Below, one piece after another: positions 41,701 to 43,407 of a stretch of 43,407 nucleotides of DNA. The position numbers were made by a program, and so were the translations under genes. The notes beneath the pieces are model-generated. The model searched no databases, had not been told where the DNA came from, and saw only the letters and a program-made list of their open reading frames with translations. The stretch spans positions 1 through 43,407 of the forward strand of contig JAHZKW010000041.1 in NCBI GenBank assembly GCA_022600175.1, given 5' to 3'. How positions within the stretch are numbered: position 1 is the first letter of the stretch; every line of letters begins with the position of its first letter. Source of the stretch: Campylobacterota bacterium (GTDB taxonomy: Bacteria; Campylobacterota; Campylobacteria; Campylobacterales; QNZT01).

Positions 41701-41804
41701 TCATCTGCAATAGTTGCTGGAGATGGTGCATTTTTTTGCCCCCAAAGGTAGTAAGATAACACCTCTGCAGTATAATTTTTATTACTTAAGTCAATTGTTG
41801 CCAT
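23502..41804 (-). CDS. Giant RTX adhesin-like protein, type I secreted, 6100 residues
   Basis: One unbroken frame from ATG 41802-41804 (AAAGGAAC upstream). Architecture by approximate residue: unique N-terminus 1-320; short RTX patch 325-385; Calx-beta-like domain 450-560; EF-hand-rich self-processing-type module 574-705; helical region 750-980; long RTX array 985-3395; VCBS-like 3400-3605; seven GGYVVxW repeats 3607-4000; VCBS-like 4000-4110; eight more repeats 4111-4565; second EF-hand module 4656-4790; RTX 4835-5110; five cadherin/VCBS-like domains 5115-5595; three RTX modules 5600-6020; C-terminal type I secretion signal. It should be exported unfolded in one step and fold on binding calcium outside. 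Adhesion or biofilm formation is the likely role; no recognisable toxin, lipase or protease domain was seen. No type I secretion genes are in the window, and no LapG-type dialanine retention module is evident. Confidence 0.95.
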   Translation of the reverse strand: MATIDLSNKNYTAEVLSYYLWGQKNAPSPATIADEKWINRANGVTLKVDPDQFLQKYGNLFNAKDFKLTEVFFSGKDRVGNSLKEDKISTYRKNAEGNYELNHDQFVELFYDVPGVTQKVKNAAKVPIAGVSLYKRGLDDTDFAKRAFVFGSTEVSLDIENVKYILNKDLTPLYINNFNMILNKENDDFDFSGGEGSAAANNALKQVADPSGIGKTVTLDFQGGSAIEVSLLTKKQFNNLEDLTEDSYLDYIDSMLQYRTEWLNIRETGVVDYLDEEGKVVIFDGGAINNIEGTKAINFDLSQSVEVDGLPDWSGLNHYDEHLEKGITYVGGKGSDTIIGTDKDDHLKGGSDDDILIGGVGSDYFEGGAKFDTYMVSNSDTIKDEDNEGKVLFNDIDLTGTKTLQKDSTEIYEDDEGFTYQEQGNTLRVTASNGHRITIENWNTETKEALGIKLEKAKDIEVSVTESLTASEGNGGQRSLSLSVSLSRELEDGESLTISVSDTKEGSYTFKPGEKSKNFTHVWSGDTKDEGTIDHRATFTPKVVKYTGIEGVEVTVTNSGQAIIYDDDEEQRHDPLVLDTNKDGLISTSSLNESQTYFDITGDGLKERIGWIKSEDAFVAYDKNDNGQIDGINEVFGSLSESGFQEIKRLIDSNHDNIIDRKDELFYRLETWNDLNQDGKVGEGELNSLQESGVKSIDLNYVSTNIDLNGNLLSEASKYTDSEGNKELAADIQLNADVKDTKIESGDIPNFTVDESTRELPQMKGSGLVYDAFIKYNIDAEFKAVAQDFTTDMAKTVTSFETFIEHYSGYIEFITELGERYNIPDFQMVETDKQAWIVEHFEATDIVTSQIEKYYHDNLNSGKIPTKPHSDNTTLTTKYDLISQKLESSFTIQSLFKEVFSDVHYVQESDSFIVNDQTALNMSVAEYFESDTNTIEEKLYLAKVMGMQGHGLSFDIDGILKDIDDDITEELIRDIYTGSSVSLFEVKDTDILIGSNEDDNIIAANTTSKILLGSGDDKIQSGTNSNTFFFSRGDGTDVIYDKGGYEKLLFDEGINREDVIVQLSRNKDLVIAIKEEGKTFDELSDKVIIIDWMRPENRVERIEFSNGSTLKFQDVFEQFETTDGVENIRLSTGNDSIDTQGGDDVIKAGAGNDKLIGGKGDDRLEGGSGNDTYIFNRGDGKDIIIDSAGHDTLQFASGISEDALVAKFVGSNLLIALKEEGKTFEQFSDVITLQNYKSSQNSIEAIFLDGYQTVNIQKLLNAPTNESDNIILGNEDNKVDLLSGDDTLSSGSGDDIIFGGSGADTIKSAAGNDTLSGQSGDDRLEGGLGDDTYLFSRGDGKDTIYDDYSLGYAGSRKEDAGEDTLQFSEGITTEDIIIQYSGTDLLIGLKEGDKPFEELSDVVTIRDYTSPNNTIEKILLHDGSEFEISQQTEGTKGSDRINLKDEIEDLNIAALDSSDFVHSGSGNDNINGGSGTDDLYGGSGNDVIVGGEDADFLLGGAGDDTYIYNKGDSGTQFDIILDDNRDEYHNEVSGRYGFLWYTVQKILSSSTPHEDGGNDTLKFGEGIATDDISFRHGSTTSPSKGGFGFYNPGINDLVVSIANGGGEIVIREYFNEKNTIENFILHDGTFVDAPKVTTGDDTYVYGLGNNHMIILDQGGNDTIAFEVGITQDDLIGKLVGNDFVIALKEEGKSFDELSDKITIQDYVNSHNKIETILFADGSSIETKSLIISTEDGDSFVFGDEGVTIDLLGGDDSILTGAGNDIVIGGSGNDAIKSGGGHNVLTGGVGNDTLEGGAGDDIYIFNRGDGEDTLYDSEGSDTIKFGTAITEGDLIGKLVGNDFVIALKEEGKTFDTLSDKITIQDYLYISNKIETILFADGSSIETKSLIIPTEGDDSFVLGDEGVTIDLLGGDDTVITGDGKDKIVGGSGNDTIKSGGGDDTITGGVGNDTLQGGDGDDIYIFNRGDGQDTLYDTEGLDTLKFGTDVITDHLIGKIVNNDFVIALKEEGKTFDALSDKITIQDYFNSYNKIETIMFSDGSRIETKSLIVATEDDDHLVFGNEGVTIDLLGGDDTVTTGYDHDTIIGGSGNDTIKSGGGNDVLTGGSGNDTLHGGAKHDTYIFNRGDGKDTVYDDYRYQSYYSSTQLDGGHDTLKFGPGITQGDLIGKLVGDDFVIALKEEGKTFDELSDKITIQDYFNSYNKIETITFYDGNSAATDSLIMATEDDDHLVFGDEDVTIDLLGGDDNILTGDGKDMIVGGSGSDTIKSSGGDDTITGGVGNDTLHGGAKNDTYIFNRGDGVDTLYDDYRSQSYYNTNQHDAGNDTLQFGVDITESDLLFKQDDYHLTIALKEEGKAFDELSDKVIIQDFFKKYNNIETITFSDDSILKASAIAAIVLNPEADTLFSNHGAEMTGGIGDDTYVYKKDDFTVIINDEATNKEIDVNAGNDILKFEDINRDKVTFGTKGDDLILKIDAEHEGYQELRDYVVIKNWQDENRGIESIVFGDGEVLVLDKTADFSALEFNENWITGRYYIYGSENNVITGSTHSEVIESGAGDDSVQAYAGNDYLYGGVGNDTLDGGTGHDTYVFNRGDGTDTIIDGGGIDSIKFGSMITQEELLIEQVDDDLVIALKEEGKGLEALTDKVILTDWFDEETIDNRVELLVTEDGGTIAIADFIITPTEDNDTLEYGDENNHIDALAGNDTIHIGGGDDVLIGNSGDDTLYGEEGHDTISGDEGTDTLVGAEGDDTYLFGRGDGQDTIIEDDFTDWSRTGTDTLKFKEGISSDDLVLVQEGDDLIVALKEDGKSFEALSDKITLKKWSTYDEENARDYSRAYYTVESFSFSDGSTWSMGDIIAHIGTDSGETIHGFNSDDTLDGQKGDDLLQGYLGDDTYVYNRGDGEDIIHDFGRKGDDYSYYDAGNDTLQFGAGIGPDDFIITRDEESEDIIITLLEEGKTFNELNDKILIKDWFKANNRVENIILDDGTAIEIVNYFSTEPTENNDKLLYGNGDDIVDALAGDDIIIAQGGDDIVDGNSGDDNLQGGAGNDLLIGGVGNDSLRGDIGDDRLEGGSGNDIYVFNLGDGEDVISDYTEGENEIDTLIFGSGIVSENLEFIRRENDLTIIIDEDNTIKIENWFLESNYKIESFKFIDESVLGINDIENRVKYYGDESDNTLIGTDNSSEIYGLEGDDTIIGNSGDDLLSGGVGNDTYIFNLGDGHDTLDDYTLGSQDINKIIFGEGIIYENIQLSRDGDDIIFTMDAENSLRIKAWEVDRNVTQLSFFDGNTVSIGNDDDNTIVSHDGIDYMLGGAGNDTYLFDRGTGRDTVVDRSGIDRIVFAAGITSNDLFVKKEGDHFLIALYEEGKNFDTFSDVISVSHNSLEQIVFADGSSLEIDDIVIDQVVEDDIEEQDQIATLYTGSLNEDSLSTVHYFNILENTVSLDVDNVTDVTINLIDAQTGTYEVSGNFDTLQEGEEIKVTFAYEVNYSSDDVTLISGVKKTTLTVIGTNDIPEVTGEFTAEVTEDSVSGIVNVVDLDHDENAVQAQSNTLGTHGVFNIDVNGAWTYSVISSIPEGETQTETFFVVSKDGSVTKDIVLTVHGSGDASSHIVVEQQVNTYTQDDQDSPVVTALNDGGYVVVWESRGQDGSNNGIFLQRFNNLGRKIGEEQQVNTYTQDYQQAPAVTPLSDGGYVAVWESLGYSNGQDGSYSGVYLQRFDALGEKVGTEEQVNTFTKGYQDSPSITALNDGGYVVSWESSGQDDSSDGTFLQRYDALGDRVGAEQQVNTYTDNSQRSPSLSALSDGGYVVVWDSYLQDGSRNGIFLQRYDALGERVGGEQQVNTYTQNSQESPIVTMFNDGGYIVTWQSERQDGFHHGIYFQRFDAMGEKRGEEQQANTYVHAFQTSPTITTLNDGGFIIAWTSEGQDGSGSGIFLQRYDALGERVGTEKQVNSYTESYQSKPTITGLNDGGYVITWQSGDYSNGQDGSGSGVFLQQFNSLGEKVGDNILNISGSFTSEVTEGSDSLQISGMISIVDTVNGISGVQAQENIEGLYGTFNIASDGNWTYALKSSVLGDGESKTETFQVKSEAGFSVNDIVVTINGTGVSYNIEILPQVYETQVNSFANGYQGNSKITSLIDGGYVVTWESYEQDGSEGGVYLQQYTISGDKVGEEQRVNSSTKGNQEAPVITALNDGGYVAVWGDREEWGKDDKVLLQHFNSSGVKVGEVIEVASFETRFGNNITVTSLSDNGYVVTWEALPILDNGESASNGSNIYLQQFDNSGNRIGEEVEVNSYTNDNQMHAQIVVLENNNFAIVWDSGNTGYYGSTGQDGSSSGVYLQHFDANSNKVGDEIQVNSYTEGSQQNPKITTLSDGSYIVVWESGDRSSGQDGDATGIYLQRFDSSGNKIGDEIQANSFTQGYQRDAEITALENGNYVVTWVSGNGQDGNASGVYLQQFNIDGEKVGSEVQVNSTTIGYQDLPSIAALTNGGYVVVWSSSDNINLQQFDANGRRVTEEIVVNTYMLDYKDDLNIIALSDGGYTVTWSSEGQDGSESGVYLQQFNSMGEKVGENRANPYTSYTIANYRNYEGSLNYLQDADQNTFTYRVDQSTIYGDFEIDTDGSWTYTSNGHVGLEEVNILLDDGQGGSLIHTLTFNVQNDVALPLVLDLNGNEITSTSLQNSSAYFDYDGDGNREHTAWLEKGDAQLVVDINQDGKINDGSEIFGEYTQLPDGTLAQDGYEALAQYDSNGDRVIDSKDDAFGDLLLWQDKNQNGKSESGELTNIQLSSVTAIHLDREDGVTFEQMRENGNIIINETNYSSVDGDGIVRDIGFVYDALDTITTNDTLNASFEGILSGEEGDDTYLYRVGDGIMEIDDKGDGVDTLKFGEGITQAHLIVKWDKSNNGLIIGLKESVESTTALGDLDDKVMLHHWFDESGLIEKITFADGSILERESIYNLLLETKEGQELTARVLDENGALVGGDYRDILYGSTGEEKLEGLGGNDFLKGEAGDDLLLAGEGDDSLEGGKGDDSLYGESGDDYYIYNRGDGKDLVIESSGNDALILGEGITNDDLIVQKDGYDLLIGLKEGDKTLAELSDVIRIENQYIKGFEVENIEFYDGSTMILPSNNKPIIEDLNLTLQEDSSLEGLFNITGNTEGLVYEVLNSSENANLNIDDEGNYTYTPHANYNGTDTIVVQVSNQDGLSDTATLTFTIEAVNDTPIAEEDSANVNENATLVIGVDMLLANDTDVDSGDILSVTTVTAPLGKGSVSFENDQVTFNTGSDFDHLAVGEREIVALTYTIEDSAGATATSTISVTITGSNDRPMIEIIPGQSVLEDSALITGVVTAKDIDHNATLTFTTLATIAGFTLERDGNYSFDPSNSAYQSLAQDEVQTLSIPITVTDEHDATDTQSLTITITGTNDRPVATIDTITLDEDNSVTIDLLANDRDIDGDTLNLESITANPLHGSLTITDEGEVIYTPDANYFGSDSFDYSITDSHGATATSTVELSVNSINDAPTITLTNETILLEDTTQASGMIVANDIEGDSLSYSISTNPSHGVLEVDTDGNWNYRVESTYVGNDSAVIVIDDGNGGTVSKTINFTIDNDPITGDESRDRLRGTNEVDIINGLAGNDRLYGYRGDDQLFGGEGNDKLYGDDGTDQLTGGKGDDYLRGDRGSDTYYYNFGDGHDTIRDYDRDRNNRDQVVFGEGISSNEIEFLRDRNDLILKLDAHNSVTIDNWYSSTGRYKIESVAFSDGNTLSLEAIESLVMINGDERNNSLRGSNDDDRINGFGGNDRLYGYNGNDQLMGGEGRDKLYGSQGEDQLTGGRGDDYLDGGRGNDTYHFSLGDGHDRINDYDRATDNSDQIVLGEGIDPSSVEVLRDRNDMILKIDENNSLTIENWYSYKSRYKIEEVHFADGSIETIDTLEAAAVIQGDDRNNTLRGSNEADSLSGLEGNDRLYGYKGDDKLDGGKGRDTLIGDRGSDSYYFTKGDGSDKIYEYGKESDTIYFAQDVNQEDIALFMEGRDLIISYGEGDDITVKYQSYSNSGVEKVALEDGSYITNDDMNQIIQSINAYASENGIEVDSVNDVKENAQLMNIVSNGWHA
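23750..25010 (-). repeat. C-terminal RTX block, three modules
   Basis: Three successive modules, each with several calcium-binding nonapeptides (GGxGxDxLx type, e.g. GGEGNDKLYGDDGTDQL) followed by a haemolysin-associated segment (FLRDRNDLILKLD, VLRDRNDMILKID, FMEGRDLIISYG). The first two modules are close relatives: both contain NRLRGSN/NSLRGSN-like spacers and GYRGDDQL/GYNGNDQL, so they look like a duplication. Confidence 0.85.
25020..26460 (-). repeat. Five cadherin/VCBS-like Ig-fold domains
   Basis: Residues about 5115-5595 hold tandem beta-sandwich domains of 90-110 residues with family hallmarks: VNDTPIAEEDS, TGSNDRPMIE, TGTNDRPVAT and INDAPTITL at the boundaries, 'D.D...L.....' calcium-type loops, and ANDTDVDSGD, LLANDRDIDGD. 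Such domains act as extended, calcium-stiffened stalks in adhesins. Confidence 0.85.
26470..27300 (-). repeat. RTX block after the second EF-hand module
   Basis: Two haemolysin-associated segments (IVKWDKSNNGLIIGLKE and IVQKDGYDLLIGLKEGDK) flank a run of nonapeptides such as GGNDFLKGEAGDDLLLAGEG. Module spacing is less regular than in the main array. Confidence 0.8.
27440..27840 (-). other. Second EF-hand-rich module (FrpC self-processing type, Asp-Pro lost)
   Basis: Begins LPLVLDLNGNEITSTS and continues with D-x-D-G-D loops (DYDGDGNRE, DINQDGKIND, DSNGDRVIDSKD, DKNQNGKSESGE) and FGDLLLWQD. It aligns by eye along its whole length with the module at 39695-40085. At the place of the scissile Asp-Pro it has Leu4656-Pro4657, so autocleavage is not expected here. 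Confidence 0.75.
28111..29472 (-). repeat. Eight GGYVVxW repeats (block B)
   Basis: Eight tandem units of about 49-63 residues, consensus 'EIQVNSxTxGxQxxPxITxLxDGGYVVxWES..QDGSxxGVYLQQFdxxGxKVGd'. They are more diverged than block A; one copy (near 28320-28440) is shortened and lacks the QDGS loop. Each unit looks like a small antiparallel sheet; see the findings for a beta-propeller suggestion. Confidence 0.85.
29480..29805 (-). other. VCBS-like domain between the two repeat blocks
   Basis: About 110 residues containing SGSFTSEVTEGSDSLQ, the VCBS-like core LYGTFNIASDGNWTYAL and ending DIVVTINGTG. It is a close relative of the domain at 30990-31600, so domain plus repeat block appears duplicated as a pair. 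Confidence 0.7.
29808..30985 (-). repeat. Seven GGYVVxW repeats (block A)
   Basis: Seven tandem units averaging about 56 residues (168 bp) with consensus 'EQQVNTYTqxyQxSPxiTaLnDGGYVVxWeSxGQDGSxxGiFLQRyDALGErVG'. Conserved tryptophan, the QDGS turn and the QRF/QRY strand recur in each. High similarity between units at the DNA level (ACATATCCTCCATCA and GAACCATCTTG recur) indicates recent expansion. Confidence 0.9.
30990..31600 (-). other. VCBS-like domains preceding repeat block A
   Basis: Two beta-sandwich units. The second has the VCBS hallmarks: VIGTNDIPEVTGEFTAEVTE, GVFNIDVNGAWTYSV and DIVLTVHGSGD. The first (NVTDVTINLIDAQTGTYEVS) is less clear. They probably serve as stalk spacers. Confidence 0.7.
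31620..38850 (-). repeat. Main RTX array with 16 nonapeptide plus haemolysin-associated modules
   Basis: About 2400 residues made of alternating RTX nonapeptide runs (GGSGNDTIKSGGGDDTITGG type), the connector DTYIFNRGDGKDTIYD, and a haemolysin-type calcium-binding-associated segment (FVIALKEEGKTFDELSDKI followed by 'NKIETIxFxDGS'). I count 16 of the associated segments here and about 21 in the whole protein. Nonapeptide runs fold into parallel beta-rolls when they bind calcium. Modules near 34650-36800 are nearly identical; the outer ones are diverged. Confidence 0.92.
34650..36800 (-). repeat. Near-identical tandem units of 477 and 516 bp inside the RTX array
   Basis: The shared string TTTAAG/TTTGAG within the EEGK segment recurs at 36741, 36264, 35787, 35271 and 34755: spacings of 477, 477, 516 and 516 bp, all multiples of three. 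The 516-bp units carry a 13-residue insertion rich in Tyr, Ser and Gln (e.g. YRYQSYYSSTQLDGGH). The pattern suggests stepwise unequal recombination of two unit types. Confidence 0.85.
39695..40085 (-). other. EF-hand-rich module with intact Asp574-Pro575 (FrpC-type self-processing module)
   Basis: Starts at DPLVLDTNKDGLISTS and contains calcium loops DITGDGLKE, DKNDNGQIDG, DSNHDNIIDRKD and DLNQDGKVGEGE, with FGSLSESGFQEIKRLID between them. This is the layout of the Neisseria FrpC/Actinobacillus ApxIVA module, in which calcium triggers cleavage of the Asp-Pro bond at the module's start. Here the bond would lie between residues 574 (codon 40083-40085) and 575 (codon 40080-40082). Activity is predicted from similarity recalled by eye, not tested. 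Confidence 0.65.
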
Positions 41805-41847
41805 TTTACTTGTTCCTTTATATTTTAATTATTTCACAATTAATTTT

Positions 41848-42672
41848 TTAACCACCAGTTAGAAACTTCACTTCTTCAAATATTTTTTCTATATTAAAAT
41901 CTAAATTACCGCAGTTATCTATTTTAAGGTCATAATAACCCTCATCTCTCGCATAATGTTGTAAATAATATTCTATACGTCGCTTACCAAACCCCTCAGA
42001 TAGTCCTTCACTATTTTCTAAAAGTTCATAACCTTCACGACTTTTCCTTACTTTAAACTCTTTCAAAAAAATAGTATAAAACTCTCTTTCGCTTAACCAG
42101 AACACTGGTTTAGAAAAATAAGCTGTACCCCCTTTTATATGAATAATATCCATTGGATTAATCTCTTTTGCATTAAATTTATCAAAGAATAATTCCAGCA
42201 AACCTGTTCTTGTATTTTCAAAATTATATTTTTTAAGAAATTGATCATTAAAATTTTCTACATTGAGATTTTCTAAACTATAATAAGCAATTTTGGGTTT
42301 TTCAAAGTTATATTTTGTTTGATCAAATTGCCAATATAATTTACTACGCCTTCCATAATAGTGGACTCTAAAATCTTCTATGTTTTGACTTAATTTAATG
42401 GTTTTAGTAAAATATTGTGTTAAAGCTTTTCTCAATATCTCTTCTTCAGATAAAATTCTATTTTCAGATAAACAGTAGCCTTGTTGATACTTAACATGAT
42501 CACTTTTCCAAACAATATCGAATCCACTTTTTTTTCTATAATCAGGTATAGTTTTAACACTATATGCTAAATATACAATAAGAAATAGAATGAGAATTGA
42601 TACTATTTTGCTAATGTTTGTACCCAAAAGTAGATTTGTAGTTTTAGTAATTAACTTTTTCAAATTATCCAT
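41848..42672 (-). CDS. Unrecognised single-pass membrane protein upstream of the RTX gene
   Basis: 274 residues; I do not recognise the family. A basic N-terminus is followed by one hydrophobic helix (about residues 22-40, VSILILFLIVYLAY), then about 230 mainly charged residues without a second helix, so it is probably anchored in the inner membrane with the rest in the periplasm. Two cysteines (C68 in QGYCLSEN and C257 in DNCGN) could form a disulfide there. AGGTAG precedes ATG 42670-42672. The gene lies 29 bp after the oxygenase gene and 43 bp before the RTX gene, so all three are likely one operon. A part in RTX protein export or surface retention is possible, but nothing in the sequence proves it. 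Confidence 0.75.
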   Translation of the reverse strand: MDNLKKLITKTTNLLLGTNISKIVSILILFLIVYLAYSVKTIPDYRKKSGFDIVWKSDHVKYQQGYCLSENRILSEEEILRKALTQYFTKTIKLSQNIEDFRVHYYGRRSKLYWQFDQTKYNFEKPKIAYYSLENLNVENFNDQFLKKYNFENTRTGLLELFFDKFNAKEINPMDIIHIKGGTAYFSKPVFWLSEREFYTIFLKEFKVRKSREGYELLENSEGLSEGFGKRRIEYYLQHYARDEGYYDLKIDNCGNLDFNIEKIFEEVKFLTGG

Positions 42673-42701
42673 GACTACCTATTTCTATTTTGATTATCTC
42701 T

Positions 42702-43265
42702 TCACACATAGTGCATCAAACTCCCAACAATATATTTTGGATTTTCTCCAGAAACTGGACATCCTTTATGTAGCCAATTCCATGTCGCTGGGAAAAGTAC
42801 GATAGAGCCTTGTTTGGGTTTTACTTTCACTTTTAACTGCGTAAAATCTGTCTCCCCACCTATAAAGTCTTCATTGAGATAAAGCAGTACGACCATAAAA
42901 CGTTTAGCAGTTTCAAGACTGGTCACTTCTACATGCGTGTCAAAATGATCTTTAGTATTTGGCATATACCGCTTCATACGAATTGGCTCTAGTTGAAATC
43001 GTTTCGGCCATTGATGAGGTTCTATGTTATGTTCTTCTCTGTAAGCAAAAATAGCTTGTAAAAAAAGTTCTCTTAACTTTTGATCTACTTCTTGAAACTC
43101 TTTGTGGTTAGAGAAGTGGAGTTGGGTAAATGACATAGACCAGCCATCTTTTGCATCTTTTTTCTGTAGATCATGATAGGCACTATGAGATTCAAACTGT
43201 CTTATAAGATCTTGACAATCTTCTTGTGAGAATTTATCTTCATAGAGTGTAATATAATGTTTCAT
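42702..43265 (-). CDS. 2-oxoglutarate/Fe(II)-dependent oxygenase (prolyl 4-hydroxylase-like)
   Basis: 187 residues. The C-terminal half has the double-stranded beta-helix metal site: the HxD in DHFDTHVEV (about residues 107-115), the distal histidine in NWLHKGCPV (about 163-171), and KYIVGS near residue 178, whose basic residue would bind 2-oxoglutarate. MVVLLYLNEDFIGGETDF and KPKQGSIVLFPA are typical of the P4H/PKHD group. It hydroxylates a protein or small-molecule substrate using O2 and 2-oxoglutarate in the cytoplasm. It heads the operon leading to the giant RTX protein. No strong ribosome site precedes its ATG, but a small ORF with a strong one overlaps the start (ATGA). Confidence 0.88.
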   Translation of the reverse strand: MKHYITLYEDKFSQEDCQDLIRQFESHSAYHDLQKKDAKDGWSMSFTQLHFSNHKEFQEVDQKLRELFLQAIFAYREEHNIEPHQWPKRFQLEPIRMKRYMPNTKDHFDTHVEVTSLETAKRFMVVLLYLNEDFIGGETDFTQLKVKVKPKQGSIVLFPATWNWLHKGCPVSGENPKYIVGSLMHYV

Positions 43266-43330
43266 CTATATTGCACGCTCACTTGACTACTCTTTAATTT
43301 TAGACCATACTCTACCCTCTTTTGTAGCAT
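43262..43330 (-). CDS. Possible 22-codon leader ORF coupled to the oxygenase gene
   Basis: ATG at 43328-43330 is preceded by GAGGAGAGGAT, the strongest ribosome site in this part of the window. It encodes a basic peptide (MLQKRVEYGLKLKSSQVSVQ, then YR) and stops at a TGA that overlaps the oxygenase ATG. In the oxygenase frame a TAG stands directly before its ATG, so the peptide is not an N-terminal extension. It may be a leader that delivers ribosomes to the oxygenase start. The alternative is a sequencing frameshift in a longer oxygenase N-terminus. Confidence 0.4.
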   Translation of the reverse strand: MLQKRVEYGLKLKSSQVSVQYR

Positions 43331-43407
43331 ATCCTCTCCTCTTTTTAATACAAAAAATCAATATATTAAACTATTTTAATTACAAATAATAGTATAATTT
43401 ATTAAGA
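43331..43407 (-). promoter_or_regulatory. Probable promoter region of the oxygenase-RTX operon
   Basis: Very AT-rich DNA upstream of the leader ORF contains TAATAT (minus strand, 43363-43368) as a candidate -10 and other TATA-like runs. No -35 box with correct spacing was found, and the region may continue past the right edge. Confidence 0.3.

Noticed and set aside
23502-41804. Toxin, lipase or protease domain in the giant RTX protein
   Set aside because: No GxSxG in a lipase setting, no zinc-protease HExxH and no pore-forming RTX toxin segment with acylation lysines was noticed. All recognised parts are structural or self-processing.

Overview
The window reads as chromosomal DNA of a Campylobacterota (epsilonproteobacterial) species, probably of the free-living Sulfurimonas/Sulfurovum type. 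The AT-rich composition supports this, and so does the gene run lysA-pheA-hisC-fliF-fliG-fliH-dxs, an order I recall as typical of that phylum. No rRNA, tRNA, CRISPR array, insertion sequence or integrase was recognised.

Layout. (1) 1-6336 is a two-partner secretion (TPS) locus. A filamentous-haemagglutinin-like exoprotein (tpsA, minus strand, cut by the left edge) lies downstream of an unrecognised, internally duplicated lipoprotein gene. The outer-membrane transporter tpsB is divergent from both. (2) 6354-9686 holds housekeeping genes: a type II NADH dehydrogenase-like flavoprotein, a YgjP-type metallopeptidase, and the neighbours uppP and a DedA protein, which fit undecaprenyl-phosphate recycling. 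(3) 9762-18420 is a tightly packed plus-strand supra-operon for lysine, phenylalanine and histidine synthesis, the flagellar MS-ring/switch/export genes, and dxs. (4) 18451-23413 is an unusual accessory cassette: a FATP-type acyl-CoA synthetase, a GT-A-like protein without a clear DXD, and a Gfo/Idh/MocA oxidoreductase with overlapping start/stop codons, then a convergent aldonolactone-oxidase-like flavoprotein. (5) 23502-43330 is a minus-strand unit: a possible 22-codon leader ORF, a 2-oxoglutarate/Fe(II) oxygenase, a single-pass membrane protein and a 6100-residue RTX adhesin.

The giant RTX protein dominates the window. It has a type I secretion C-terminus and about 21 RTX plus haemolysin-associated modules, some of them near-identical 477/516-bp tandem copies. 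It also has 15 copies of a roughly 55-residue GGYVVxW repeat in blocks of seven and eight, several VCBS/cadherin-like domains, and two EF-hand-rich modules of the FrpC self-processing type. The N-terminal copy keeps the Asp-Pro pair that is the scissile bond in FrpC; the second copy has Leu-Pro instead. With no secretion ABC transporter, membrane-fusion or TolC gene in the window, its exporter must be encoded elsewhere.

Two large surface-protein loci (TPS and RTX) therefore flank a core biosynthetic and flagellar block. The points most worth following up are the predicted self-cleaving RTX module with its oxygenase/membrane-protein operon, the duplicated lipoprotein inside the TPS locus, and the four-gene cassette next to dxs.
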